Shown: positions 1 through 8,923, counted from the first letter of the stretch. The stretch: DNA of 60,129 nucleotides from Myxococcales bacterium (GCA_002721815.1 PBLQ01000047.1:1-60129), one strand, 5' to 3'. Program-made: numbers and translations. Notes: generated by a model from the letters alone, not told the origin.

Positions 1-380
1 CCAATGTCGTTGATTTGATTTTTGAGCTCAGTCAGCTCATCATCAATGAATCCGCGATCACTAACGTCTAAGGTGTCGTTGGATGCCTGAACGGCGAGTT
101 CTCGCATGCGTTGCAGCATGGTGTGAACTTCTTCCATGGCACCTTCGGCGGTTTGGATCATATTAATACCATCTTGAGCATTACGAGAAGCCTGATTAAG
201 GCCCTTTACCTCGGCGCGCAATTTTTCGCTAATCGCTAGTCCAGCAGCATCTTCAGAAGCCGTAGTGATACGGTTACCAGAAGCTAACTTACCCATTGAG
301 CCTTGCAGTTCATTGCCCGCTTTGAACAAAGAACGTTGTGCATTCAATGAAGACACGTTGTTAAGAATTGACATTACCAT
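1..380 (-). CDS. fliC: Flagellin, N-terminal part (cut by left edge)
   Basis: Filament subunit of the flagellum, exported by the flagellar type III apparatus. The visible 126 residues are the conserved N-terminal D0/D1 region: they open MVMSILNNVSSLNAQRSL and contain SGNRITTASEDAAGLAIS and the DGINMIQTAEGAM stretch typical of bacterial flagellins. The C-terminus lies outside the window. The start at 380 is preferred over the in-frame ATG at 374 because AAGGAG sits 9 bases upstream of 380. A 266-base leader separates it from the preceding gene, so it is probably transcribed from its own promoter, which I could not locate. Confidence 0.95.
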   Translation of the reverse strand, partial: MVMSILNNVSSLNAQRSLFKAGNELQGSMGKLASGNRITTASEDAAGLAISEKLRAEVKGLNQASRNAQDGINMIQTAEGAMEEVHTMLQRMRELAVQASNDTLDVSDRGFIDDELTELKNQINDI

Positions 381-431
381 AATAAAAGTCTCCTTCAGTG
401 GTAGAGGGGCGTGTGTTTGTTACCATTTGAA

Positions 432-459
432 GGAGCTAAAGTTGGGGCTCTTTTGCTCC
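432..459 (-). promoter_or_regulatory. Stem-loop in the flagellin leader
   Basis: In the sense of the flagellin transcript, GGAGC (459-455) pairs with GCTCC (436-432), followed after one A/A mismatch by AAAG pairing with CTTT, around an 8-base loop. It lies about 50 bases before the flagellin start codon. No U-run follows, so it is not a normal terminator. Flagellin mRNAs often have stable leaders or leader-binding proteins, so a role in stability or translation is possible but inferred. Confidence 0.4.
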
Positions 460-646
460 GTGTACCAATGTTTCGTCACGGTGCAAAAATTCATTAAGCC
501 AAAGGCGAAGAAATTCCTAAAGTTTTTTCAATGAGCAGCCGGGGCATTATCTCATGGCTAGAAAAAACAGAACATTCTCGCCTTAGACCTCTAAATTTCG
601 ACAGAAGAGGCCCAATTGCATTAGCATTCGGTATGTCGGGGGTGTT

Positions 647-940
647 TTAGTCTTCGTTGTGTTTTTCGACTTTAAGAAGATGGGGCCAGGCAATTCGTTC
701 GGCTAACGCCTCTTCCAACTGCTGAATGGCCAATAGAAAACCTTCTTTGGAACTCTTCAAGTTTCGAATGGATTCCAGGTCAATCACTTGACCTTCTTGG
801 AATGCTTCATCATCTTGCGGCTGCGACGGGGGCATTGTCGCTGAGGTTTTCTCCAAAAAGTCTTGGATCGATAACACCTTGCGGGTTTTTTGGGCTCCTG
901 GGTTCGGGTTGGGTTTTGGGGGCTTTGATTTCAGTGTCAT
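647..940 (-). CDS. Small hypothetical protein between the cyclase-like gene and flagellin
   Basis: A 97-residue soluble protein that I do not recognise. The first 20 residues are rich in Lys, Pro and Asn; the rest is polar and probably helical (QDFLEKTSAT, LLAIQQLEEALAERIAWP). There is no signal peptide or membrane segment. The ATG at 940 is chosen because AGGA lies 8 bases upstream; a TTG two codons earlier is too close to that site. It follows the cyclase-like gene by 46 bases on the same strand and precedes flagellin. Its position suggests a flagellum-related or regulatory role, such as a flagellin chaperone or export factor, but nothing in the sequence proves it. Confidence 0.6.
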   Translation of the reverse strand: MTLKSKPPKPNPNPGAQKTRKVLSIQDFLEKTSATMPPSQPQDDEAFQEGQVIDLESIRNLKSSKEGFLLAIQQLEEALAERIAWPHLLKVEKHNED

Positions 941-986
941 TTTCAATTTCCTGGTTGCCTAAGCCATCGGCACAATTGGGTCTGTT

Positions 987-3257
987 TTATAGGGCAGCAC
1001 TCTGATTAATTTGTTTGGTGAGCCATTTTTCGATTTCTGCAGCCGCATATAACCGGAAGAGTACTTCTGCTTTGGTGGCTGGAAGAGACACAGAGAGTTC
1101 ATCCACCGTCAGTTCGAGTTCAGGGTTGTCGTGCAATACATTATATAGGTGCTGGATGGCTTTTTTGAGTCCCTTGTCAGACTTTTCATCAAAAACATTG
1201 TCTTGCACCGTTAGGACTCTGGCATTGGGAAAAGACCCGGATATTTTGATTGGAAGACATGCTGGTTCACTGGACTGCGGTTTATTGATGAGAACGGCCA
1301 GCTCATTGGGGATGTGGGTTTTCAGAGCCAAGGGGGTCTTGGCGTCGTGCATCCAACTCTGAATGCGGTTCAAGTAGGTGTTGAGGGTACTCAAGGGGCG
1401 TCGAAGGGTGAGCTTGAAGTCCCAAGGGTCATGAAACAGCAAAAAGACTTCGTTCTCTGATATCTTTCGAATGGCACAGTCAAGAACCCGTGTTTGCCCG
1501 GTACGTTGAGGGGCATTGGTGGGGCTAACAAAAGTATTGATATCTGGCGCTTCAGGATCTGAAATGGCTTGGTTGGGCTTTGCGAAAGGTTCTTTGGTTT
1601 GTTTCCATCGGTGATTGTGATGCCGCCAAATTGTGCCGCCCACTTCAATGACGAGGGGACAGTTGGTTGAAAGGGCGGTTTGCATCACCGTTAGGAGCCG
1701 ATTGAGTCGGGCGAGAATCGGCTCACCACTGGTCTGGATGGCTTGGATGTGCACGTCTGCGCGAGACGCCAGTTGTCGATGGAGGGTGAACACGCCAGCT
1801 GCGCTCTGTCTGCAGTACAGCGAAGGGCGACGACCTTTGGGATGAACGCAAAACCAAGTTTCTTTCAGTGTACAGAGTCTTTTGGGGCCGCGATTGAGCA
1901 GATCATTGGGTGGGCCGGGATGCTCCAGGCCGTCTACAAGCATTAGAACTTTACTTTCATATTTAGACGATTCAAAAAACTGACCGAGTTTTCGCCAAAT
2001 ATTACCAAGCGGCAAGATGGGGATTTGGCCATAGACTTGGAAAAGGAAGAACAGTGACCTGATGATGGCTTGTTCAGCAGTTGCACCTCGCGCCACCACA
2101 GCGCCACACGGAGCGGTGATCTCAAAACAGTTTCTGGTGGGGTTTTGTTGTGGCCCAATATGCCAGGGTGTCTGATTGTCCTTTAGCTTGGGATAGCCTC
2201 GCATGGCTTGTTGATATAAAGGCTTCCAAAGCGGTGGGACACCGTGACTAAGAATATGGATGGTGAAAAAATCCTTAGCAAGGGAACGATGGGCTGGGGC
2301 AATGTTGTTGAGAACTTTTTTGCCCTCAGCGACAAATTGATGATGCTCCAAAAGTAAGGTCTCAAGGTTGTTATCGGCGGTTATTTTGTGTTCATTCTTT
2401 TTATTGATGAGACGCATCTCTTCGAGCAAAACAGCTCGTTTGTTTTCATTTTCTGCCAGAGGCAAAAGCAATCGTGTGAGCAAATTACCACCGCTGGTCG
2501 CGTTGGCAGCCCAGAGCAACACAAAAAGGTTTTGGTCCGCCACAATGGGGATGGGAACCTCGGTGACCATTTCCCATAAAAGGTCGCCACAGGTTTTATT
2601 TCTACTGCCCAGTAGGAAGAATAACGCCATTTGTTGCAGGGGTGAGTTGGACGCCTCTTGGAACCATTTCCAGGACATATCGGCCGAAAGCGCGCTGTTG
2701 GGTTTTTGCCAAAACCGTTTAGGAATTTGGCCAGCGATAAAGAAACCTTTGAACAAAAGGTGGTGAAGGGCATTGTCTTTTTGGGTGCCTTGTAGTGTCT
2801 CCCAATGAAAAAATCTCACCCGGCATCCATGTTTGCTCAAAAAAGATTGAACGATGGGTAAGCGCCGTTTGACGCGGTCGAGTGCATCTGCCTTGGCCCC
2901 GGGGCGGTACACCAAGTAGACATCCAGCACCTCTCCACTTTCGTGGCCTACCAATGCAGAAATGGTGGTGTCTTTTTTGGGGAGATCGAGTTCTGGTGGA
3001 ACCCCCATGCGCTTGCGCATGTTTCGAAGACGACTTGAAAGTTTAAAGCCCTGTATGCCCGGCGGGGCCACATCCAGACCGTGTTGTTTGAAGCTTGAAC
3101 AGAAGAAAAAGGGCAGGAGTGCCAAGGCATCTTTAATGGAGGCATCCGTCGATTTATCAAAATACCGCCGGCGCCATTTCAAGAGCGCGGTAAGTCGAAA
3201 ATGAAGCGCGTCATCTGCCAAGCCTGCTTCGTGGGCAGGCCCAGTCTCTGCCGACAT
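987..3257 (-). CDS. Class I adenylate-cyclase-like protein with degenerate active site
   Basis: A 756-residue soluble protein that resembles enterobacterial CyaA in its N-terminal third: an ALLPFFF segment (about 45-52), then a block ending LDVYLVYRPG (111-120), then SKHGCRVRFFHWE (141-153) and LLFKGFFIAGQIPKRFW, in the same order as CyaA SLLPTLL, SDLDIWVCHQS, ASLGVEVSFFLID and LLLDEFYRTAVRLAGKR. The nucleotidyl-transfer signature of CyaA (GS, then SDLD) is not kept: here it reads VGHESGEVLD (103-112), lacking the GS pair and the first Asp. It is therefore probably not a normal cyclase. It follows flgL by 14 bases on the same strand. The similarity was judged by eye. Confidence 0.55.
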   Translation of the reverse strand: MSAETGPAHEAGLADDALHFRLTALLKWRRRYFDKSTDASIKDALALLPFFFCSSFKQHGLDVAPPGIQGFKLSSRLRNMRKRMGVPPELDLPKKDTTISALVGHESGEVLDVYLVYRPGAKADALDRVKRRLPIVQSFLSKHGCRVRFFHWETLQGTQKDNALHHLLFKGFFIAGQIPKRFWQKPNSALSADMSWKWFQEASNSPLQQMALFFLLGSRNKTCGDLLWEMVTEVPIPIVADQNLFVLLWAANATSGGNLLTRLLLPLAENENKRAVLLEEMRLINKKNEHKITADNNLETLLLEHHQFVAEGKKVLNNIAPAHRSLAKDFFTIHILSHGVPPLWKPLYQQAMRGYPKLKDNQTPWHIGPQQNPTRNCFEITAPCGAVVARGATAEQAIIRSLFFLFQVYGQIPILPLGNIWRKLGQFFESSKYESKVLMLVDGLEHPGPPNDLLNRGPKRLCTLKETWFCVHPKGRRPSLYCRQSAAGVFTLHRQLASRADVHIQAIQTSGEPILARLNRLLTVMQTALSTNCPLVIEVGGTIWRHHNHRWKQTKEPFAKPNQAISDPEAPDINTFVSPTNAPQRTGQTRVLDCAIRKISENEVFLLFHDPWDFKLTLRRPLSTLNTYLNRIQSWMHDAKTPLALKTHIPNELAVLINKPQSSEPACLPIKISGSFPNARVLTVQDNVFDEKSDKGLKKAIQHLYNVLHDNPELELTVDELSVSLPATKAEVLFRLYAAAEIEKWLTKQINQSAAL

Positions 3258-3271
3258 GTCTCCTCCAACCG

Positions 3272-4153
3272 TTAAATCTTGTCTAACAGTGTGAGTCTGA
3301 AGCTTTTTACACTGGCAGTCAATGATGCTTCCAGTGCTCTTTCGGCCATTTGGAGCCTGGAGGCCGCATCGATGATATCTGCGTCGCTCAGTGAGGCGCT
3401 GCGGTTATTTTCCTGGTCTCGAAGAAACATCCCAGTTTCGATGGCAATATCGAAGAAATTCTGTTGGGTACCAGCATCGGCGCGTGCGTTAGAGACTTGC
3501 GTGATGAGATCTTTGAGGCCGCCGATGCCAGTTTGAATGCCCGCTTTATCGCTGGCGAGCATACTGGTGTTTAAATCGGTGAGGATTGTATAGGCATCTA
3601 CGCCGCCACCGGCTGCGGTGAAATACTTGCTGGCATTGATAGAGCTCTCAGTGGTGAGACCCGGCGCAATCTCTGACCGGCGCTGGATGGCGCTGCCTTC
3701 AAAATTACCGGCATTATCAAATGGGGGTTTATTATCTTCAATCCCGCCAAAGATATAGCGTCCGCCCACCGAAGTGTTGAGATAGTAGAAAACCTCTTCT
3801 TGGAGCGTTGCCAATTCGATGGCACCGGCTTCTCTATCTTCGGGATTATAAGTGTCATTGGCCAGTTGAACTGAGAGTTCATAGGCACGGGTTAATACGT
3901 TCTGAATGTTGCCCAGTACATCGTCAGCAGTTTGGAGTTCTGATGCCGCTCGCTCAGCACTGTTGATGACACCTTCCCACTGTTTCTCATTGTTGTTGTG
4001 GTAGGCGATTCGGCCCGCAGCCACCGGATCATCCCACGGGTGGACCACACGACGGCCGGTCGATGTTTCAGCCATGGCTTTTTCCATGCGTGATCGGTGA
4101 TTACTGTTCCGAATCACTGAACTGTCAAAAATCATTTTGTCCGAGATACGCAT
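3272..4153 (-). CDS. flgL: Flagellar hook-filament junction protein FlgL
   Basis: FlgL (HAP3) sits between FlgK and the filament. At 293 residues it has normal family length. It opens MRISDKMIFDSSVIRNSN and carries the flagellin-like N-terminal coiled coil with STGRRVVHPWDDPVAA, the usual sequence around residue 35, plus GGRYIFGG in the middle and a helical C-terminus ending SFRLTLLDKI. It lies 10 bases downstream of flgK in the flgM-flgN-flgK-flgL series of late genes. Confidence 0.93.
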   Translation of the reverse strand: MRISDKMIFDSSVIRNSNHRSRMEKAMAETSTGRRVVHPWDDPVAAGRIAYHNNNEKQWEGVINSAERAASELQTADDVLGNIQNVLTRAYELSVQLANDTYNPEDREAGAIELATLQEEVFYYLNTSVGGRYIFGGIEDNKPPFDNAGNFEGSAIQRRSEIAPGLTTESSINASKYFTAAGGGVDAYTILTDLNTSMLASDKAGIQTGIGGLKDLITQVSNARADAGTQQNFFDIAIETGMFLRDQENNRSASLSDADIIDAASRLQMAERALEASLTASVKSFRLTLLDKI

Positions 4154-4163
4154 AATCGTTCCT

Positions 4164-6125
4164 TTATTTAATTCGCATTAAGGTATCCATCATTTGATCA
4201 CTGGTGGTGATCACCTTTGCGATACCTTGGTAGGCCCTTTGGGACGCCTCGAGCTCAACAAGCTCTTCGTCAATGCTCACGCCTGAGATGGATTCTCTAA
4301 GGCTTTTGAGGTGGTTCAATGAAAGGTCTGCGGAATACAAAAGGGCCTCGGCCGCATTGACTTCCACACCGAAGCTGGTGATCATGTCGTTCAACCCGCC
4401 ATTGGCCGTATTGCCGACATTACTCAAGTCAAGGTTTTGCACATCGAGCATGCTGAAGAGGGCACTTGCATCGCCATTGGGGGTGCTGTCGAGGATGCCA
4501 TCTAAGTCCTCATCGGTAACGTTGGCAAAATCAGCCGTGGCGATGAGATCGTTGTTTTCGTCCAAGTCCAGATTCATGGCGATGGCCGCAGCTGCACCTT
4601 TGGCGTTGAACTCTGTGGTGACGGCTGTTACGGCATTGGCGATGAGCGAGTCGGAGAGGGTGTCAGTACTTGAATTACTGACGTCTACGGCACCGGTGGC
4701 GGCATTGTTGACCAAAAGTTGGGCCATCACCGAGTTGTTGCCACCAAAAGTAATATCGAAGGATGACGCAGAGCCGGTGGCCGTGGAGTTGATGGTGAGC
4801 ATGCCATCCGTGCCCATGGTGACCTCAGCAGGATCGATGGTGGCGGTTGGATTGGCGGTGTTGTGGGCAGTGACCGCATCATTAATAATGCGTTTCACCG
4901 CGGCGGCCATGTTGGTTTGGTCAGCGGCGGTCATGGGGGTGACAGAGTAGTCACCCAGGACGACAGCTTGTTCAGCACCGGTTAAGGTACTCCAGTCCAA
5001 AGTGAGCGAGACCCCATCTAAAGTGAGGGTGTCTTGCTGGGCAATATTGATGCTGCTGTGATCAACATTGGTGATGTCAACACCTTTGGTACCTGCTGAT
5101 TCCGGATAAGCACTGTTCACCATGACACCAACATTGTCGAAAAAGAGATTGTGGGTGGCCGCATCTTTTCCGGCCGCATAAAAGTGGATGTTATTGATTT
5201 GGGTTCCGATATCAAAGGCCAGGGCATCCAGTTCGGATTGCGCTTCTGCAATAACGCCGTCACGGGCTTCAAGGTAGCCGCCCAATCGGCCTTGCATGGC
5301 ACCCTGTGGGAGATCATATGGGCCCGAACCATCCGTTTTATAATACCGGATGCTTAGGTGGCCATCATTGCTGGGGTCGGGGAGGGTTTCAAAGGTGGCG
5401 GCCTCTAAACCATTCACGAGCGTTTGCCCGTTGGGGAAGGCCATGTTCAAAGTCCCATCCCCAGAGTTGTATGCGGTGGCACCGGTGAGTTCACTTAATT
5501 CATCACGTGCGATCAGACGTTCGTCCATGAGGTCATTGGGGTAGACACCCGCATCCAATGCATTTTTGATTTGTTGATTGAGATTGGCCACGCGGCCAGA
5601 CAATTGATTCACGCGGTTCATTTCTAAATTCACGGTATGATCGATGGCGTTGCGGTGCTCTTCCAAGGACTCCCATGCCAAGTTGAAAGCGGCGGCGAAC
5701 TGTTTGCCTGCCCCCACCACGGTGGTTCGCAAAGCGGTATCGCCGGGGTTTTGTGCCAGCTCGCGCAGGTTTTGAAAATAATCGGAAACGGCCTCCACCA
5801 CGTTGCCTGGTTCGTTGGGGTCGAAGATGGATACTGCCTTTAAAACGTGGCTTAATCCTGTACCATAGCCGCTTTCAGCCTGGTACTTGGGGATTTGGGC
5901 TTCAGTGAATTGGTCGCGAACCTGAGTGACGTAGGCAACTCGAGCACCATCACCCACCAATGAGCCACCAATCTGTCGGCCACTGGTCACAGAACGCAAA
6001 TGTGCACGCTGCCGTGAGTAACCGGGTGTATTCACATTCTCAAGGTTGTGAGCAATGGTGGCGCTTTTTGAGCGTTGGGTAGCCATGGAGTTGGCTGCCA
6101 CATGTACCATCGTAAAAAGTGACAT
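4164..6125 (-). CDS. flgK: Flagellar hook-associated protein FlgK
   Basis: FlgK (HAP1) forms the first hook-filament junction ring. The N-terminus has the rod/hook-family motif ATIAHNLENVNTPGYSRQ (about 22-39), and the C-terminus carries the family helix VSIDEELVELEASQRAYQ followed by ITTSDQMMDTLMRI. At 653 residues it is about 100 longer than enterobacterial FlgK. The extra length lies in a Thr/Asn/Ala-rich variable region (about 330-580) that is likely exposed. It starts 10 bases after flgN stops, matching the known FlgN-FlgK chaperone pairing. Confidence 0.95.
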   Translation of the reverse strand: MSLFTMVHVAANSMATQRSKSATIAHNLENVNTPGYSRQRAHLRSVTSGRQIGGSLVGDGARVAYVTQVRDQFTEAQIPKYQAESGYGTGLSHVLKAVSIFDPNEPGNVVEAVSDYFQNLRELAQNPGDTALRTTVVGAGKQFAAAFNLAWESLEEHRNAIDHTVNLEMNRVNQLSGRVANLNQQIKNALDAGVYPNDLMDERLIARDELSELTGATAYNSGDGTLNMAFPNGQTLVNGLEAATFETLPDPSNDGHLSIRYYKTDGSGPYDLPQGAMQGRLGGYLEARDGVIAEAQSELDALAFDIGTQINNIHFYAAGKDAATHNLFFDNVGVMVNSAYPESAGTKGVDITNVDHSSINIAQQDTLTLDGVSLTLDWSTLTGAEQAVVLGDYSVTPMTAADQTNMAAAVKRIINDAVTAHNTANPTATIDPAEVTMGTDGMLTINSTATGSASSFDITFGGNNSVMAQLLVNNAATGAVDVSNSSTDTLSDSLIANAVTAVTTEFNAKGAAAAIAMNLDLDENNDLIATADFANVTDEDLDGILDSTPNGDASALFSMLDVQNLDLSNVGNTANGGLNDMITSFGVEVNAAEALLYSADLSLNHLKSLRESISGVSIDEELVELEASQRAYQGIAKVITTSDQMMDTLMRIK

Positions 6126-6135
6126 GGGAGACTCC

Positions 6136-6624
6136 TTAGGCTCGGCGTGAGACGTTAACGACCGAACGCATGGGGGCGCTGGCCTTTTGTCGCATGTTGC
6201 CTTTTTTATCGTAAACCACGCTCGGTGGGTTCAGACAGTCCATATAACTCTGGGCGAAGACCAGGGCTTTCTTCATCAGGACTTGGGTAAAAGCATCGAG
6301 TTGTTTGATTCTTGAAGCTTGGCTTTGAATGCCGCGGACCTTCTCTGCCAAAACAGGGCCATGAGCAGGGTAGGCCACCTTAAGTGCATCTAAGGTGGTT
6401 TGCGCCAACTGGGCTTCTTGTCCGGCTGATTCCATCGCGGTCATGAGATCCTCTTCCAGTTGCCCTGCGGTTTCATTAAACGCTTCCCGGGCGACTGCGC
6501 GGGCCTGAATGGCCTCTAGATCTAATTGTCGGATGTGTAGGATGCCTTCTTGAGTCTTTTCTGCCTCAGAGTGCATCAGGGCTTGCAGTTCTTCTGCAAT
6601 TTCAATGGCTTTTTCGATTTTCAT
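6136..6624 (-). CDS. flgN: Flagellar export chaperone FlgN
   Basis: A 162-residue, almost wholly helical cytoplasmic protein. FlgN chaperones FlgK and FlgL to the export gate. The evidence is its position directly before flgK and flgL, its length, long amphipathic helices (AIEIAEELQALMHSEAEKTQ; LTEDLMTAM-like segment) and the C-terminal YDKKGNMR stretch seen in FlgN proteins of this type. The ATG at 6624 has GGAG 6 bases upstream; a TTG at 6639 with AGAGG ahead of it is an alternative that would add five residues. Sequence conservation in this family is low, so the call rests partly on context. Confidence 0.8.
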   Translation of the reverse strand: MKIEKAIEIAEELQALMHSEAEKTQEGILHIRQLDLEAIQARAVAREAFNETAGQLEEDLMTAMESAGQEAQLAQTTLDALKVAYPAHGPVLAEKVRGIQSQASRIKQLDAFTQVLMKKALVFAQSYMDCLNPPSVVYDKKGNMRQKASAPMRSVVNVSRRA

Positions 6625-6721
6625 AGCATGCTCCGTCAAAATACACCTCTAGCGTGACGCGCCAAAGCGCACCCGCAAAGGAGGAGACGGTGCCATGCAC
6701 CTTTAAACTTAAGCCTTTGAT

Positions 6722-7015
6722 TTAGCTTAAGTTTTGCAGTCGTGCTGCCAATTCGGCGTCTGCCAGGATTTGCTCTGCAATTCTCTCGGGATCTGGACGG
6801 TAAGAACCGTCTCGCACCGCTGCTTCAATATCTCGCAGTCGTTGCGCTCGAGAGGCCTTTGCATTGCTAAGTGCCTGGGAAACCCCAACATCCACTTGTG
6901 CGGATTTTTGGGCAACACTGGGTGTTGAAGACCCTTCCATAGCGGCCTTCTTCGGGGTTCTGGGCGCCGTCTTTTCTCTTATCTTATCGATATTATTTGT
7001 ATTTTTGACTTCCAT
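6722..7015 (-). CDS. flgM: Anti-sigma-28 factor FlgM
   Basis: A 97-residue protein that holds FliA (sigma-28) inactive until the hook is complete and FlgM is exported. The C-terminal sigma-binding region is clear: RAQRLRDIEAAVRDGSYRPD followed by PERIAEQILADAELAARL, the classical FlgM signature. The N-terminal half is Ser/Ala/Lys-rich and likely disordered, as in known FlgM. It lies 40 bases after flgJ and 97 before flgN. With fliA at 12600-13310 it implies a sigma-28 late class in this organism. Confidence 0.92.
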   Translation of the reverse strand: MEVKNTNNIDKIREKTAPRTPKKAAMEGSSTPSVAQKSAQVDVGVSQALSNAKASRAQRLRDIEAAVRDGSYRPDPERIAEQILADAELAARLQNLS

Positions 7016-7055
7016 GCCTAAACTACCCCTGCGGACAGAAATTGCCCGTCACCTT

Positions 7056-7814
7056 TCATTTCGACTCATACCCATATTTCTTAAGGGCTGATCCCGGATC
7101 TATGGGCGATTTTTTACGTTGCACCTCGAAATGGAGGTGAGCACCAGTGGAATCACCAGTGTTGCCTACTGTAGCCAACTTGTCGCCCATTTTCACCTTT
7201 TCTCCTACCTTTACGTTAATTGTATCAGCATGCGCATATAGGGTGCGCGTGCCATCTCCATGATCGAGAACCAGAAAATTGCCGTAGCCCTTCTCATGGT
7301 TGCCGATTTGAGCCACCACCCCAGCTTTTGGTGCTGTAATGGCGCTCCCTTTTGGAGCTGCAATATCAATGCCATCGTGGTGTCTCACATCCCCATGTAT
7401 GGGATGGACCCGATATCCAAAATCACTTGAAATTCTGGTGGCTTCGGCGACCAGCAGATTTTGGGCAGCATTGAAGAGGGAAGGGTCGTTGTTGCCCCTC
7501 CCGTGTAAATTGGGTAATCCTGTGGGCCGCGTGGCGCCCTGTGTGGAATTTTTGGCACCTGGGCCCTCGAAATCTCGCATGAGGGCCTCAGTGAGGCCAA
7601 AACCACCGCCTTTGGAGATGGCTTGAGAGATGGCCTGGGTGAAGAGGTCTGAATGTAAATCACCGCCCGTGCCCTTGATGCGGAAGGCCCCAGAGCTTTC
7701 GAGCATCTTTTTGACCATCACTGCTTCCAGTTGCTGAGCAGCGCTTTTCAGGTCTTTGGGGCGATCCAGCTTTCCGCTGAGGGTGCCCGCGAGGTGATTG
7801 TTGACTGGTTTCAT
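7056..7814 (-). CDS. flgJ: FlgJ rod-assembly protein fused to M23 peptidoglycan endopeptidase
   Basis: Residues about 20-85 are the FlgJ rod-cap domain (AAQQLEAVMVKKMLESS, then LFTQAISQAISKGGGFGL). Residues about 120-245 are an M23 (LytM/lysostaphin) metallo-endopeptidase: H146-x3-D150, H195 in YAHAD and H226-L-H228 supply the zinc and catalytic residues. In enterobacteria the FlgJ hydrolase is a glucosaminidase; here it would cut peptide cross-links to let the rod through the wall. No signal peptide is seen, as expected for a type III-exported protein. The gene overlaps flgI by one base (TAATG). Confidence 0.93.
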   Translation of the reverse strand: MKPVNNHLAGTLSGKLDRPKDLKSAAQQLEAVMVKKMLESSGAFRIKGTGGDLHSDLFTQAISQAISKGGGFGLTEALMRDFEGPGAKNSTQGATRPTGLPNLHGRGNNDPSLFNAAQNLLVAEATRISSDFGYRVHPIHGDVRHHDGIDIAAPKGSAITAPKAGVVAQIGNHEKGYGNFLVLDHGDGTRTLYAHADTINVKVGEKVKMGDKLATVGNTGDSTGAHLHFEVQRKKSPIDPGSALKKYGYESK

Positions 7815-8923
7815 TACATCACCTCAAGATCGGCGTCGATGGCACCCGCCGATTTCATCGCTTGTAGGATGGTGATCAAATCTCGGGCAGAGACGCCGAG
7901 CGTATTCAAGGCCGTTACGAGTCCTTGAATGTTTGTGGCACCAGGTACTGCGATGACAGGGTTCACTTCTTCACGGGTGTTAATGTCGTTCACCGACCCA
8001 GCTACGGTTTGCCCGCCTTGTGAAAAGGCGTTGGGTTGTGAAACAAAATTCTGTGGGGTGATGGAAACCTCGAGGTTACCATGGGCGACGGCCACCGGAC
8101 GTATCACCACATCTGCACCTGCAACCACCGTCCCAGTGCGCTCGTTGATCACGATTCGTCCCCGTCGGTCTGCCTCCACGCGCAGGGTTTCTAACTCGCC
8201 TAAAAATGCCACGACGTTGTCTGCTTTGTCAGCGGGAACGGTGATTTCGATGGCGGCGGCATCTACAGCGCGTGCCACATCGTCAGTACCGATATAATCA
8301 TTGAGTGCCTTCACCATACGGCTCGCAGTCGTGAAATCGGGCTCTTTGAGGTCCATATAAAGTCGGCCTGCATTTAGATTGGGCAGAACCGAACGCTCAA
8401 CAATACCCCCACCGGGAACACGCCCTGAGGTGGGTTGGTTTTTTTGTATACTTGCACCTTGGCTAGAGCCGGCACTGAAACCACCCGCCTGTACCGAGCC
8501 TTGTCCTAGGGCATAGACCTGTCCATCGGGTCCTTTGAGGGGCGTCATCAATAAGGTACCGCCGGCCAAAGATCGGGCGTTGCCAATAGAGCCCACGTTG
8601 ACATCGAGTTTTGCTCCAGATCGAACGAAGGCGGGCAGTTGTGCGGTGACCATAACGGCTGCCACATTGCGTGAACGAATGTCCATGGGTGATACCCGAA
8701 CGCCCAATCGGCCCAGCATGCCGCTGATGCTTTGATTGGTAAACAAGACCTGTTGGGTATCGCCGGTGCCCGATAGACCCACCACGAGGCCGTAGCCGAT
8801 CAACATATTTTCTCTAACCCCGCGGACGTCAGCCAGCTCCTTGATGCGCGAGGGCGCACTCAAACCCATGCTCGGAAGGGTAAGGCCAGAAATCAAGATG
8901 AGCGTTGTTAAAATGCGAATCAT
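7814..8923 (-). CDS. flgI: Flagellar P-ring protein FlgI
   Basis: Periplasmic P-ring subunit, 369 residues, normal length. A signal peptide (about 1-23, LTTLILISGLTLPSMGLSA) is followed by SRIKELADVRGVRENMLIGY and GLVVGLSGTGD, hallmark FlgI sequences. DLKEPDFTTASRMVKALND and the ISARDLITILQAMKSAGAI-type C-terminus (here GVSARDLITILQAMKSAGAI) are also present. It needs FlgA as periplasmic chaperone, encoded two genes upstream. Starts 12 bases after flgH. Confidence 0.97.
   Translation of the reverse strand: MIRILTTLILISGLTLPSMGLSAPSRIKELADVRGVRENMLIGYGLVVGLSGTGDTQQVLFTNQSISGMLGRLGVRVSPMDIRSRNVAAVMVTAQLPAFVRSGAKLDVNVGSIGNARSLAGGTLLMTPLKGPDGQVYALGQGSVQAGGFSAGSSQGASIQKNQPTSGRVPGGGIVERSVLPNLNAGRLYMDLKEPDFTTASRMVKALNDYIGTDDVARAVDAAAIEITVPADKADNVVAFLGELETLRVEADRRGRIVINERTGTVVAGADVVIRPVAVAHGNLEVSITPQNFVSQPNAFSQGGQTVAGSVNDINTREEVNPVIAVPGATNIQGLVTALNTLGVSARDLITILQAMKSAGAIDADLEVM

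Noticed and set aside
462-474. TTGGTAC-like element (minus) in the flagellin leader as sigma-54 promoter
   Set aside because: The GG to GC distance is 10, not 12.
4273-4950. 225-codon open frame on the plus strand within flgK
   Set aside because: It is antisense to a clearly coding region and has no recognisable product; it results from the Ala/Thr-rich codons of FlgK.
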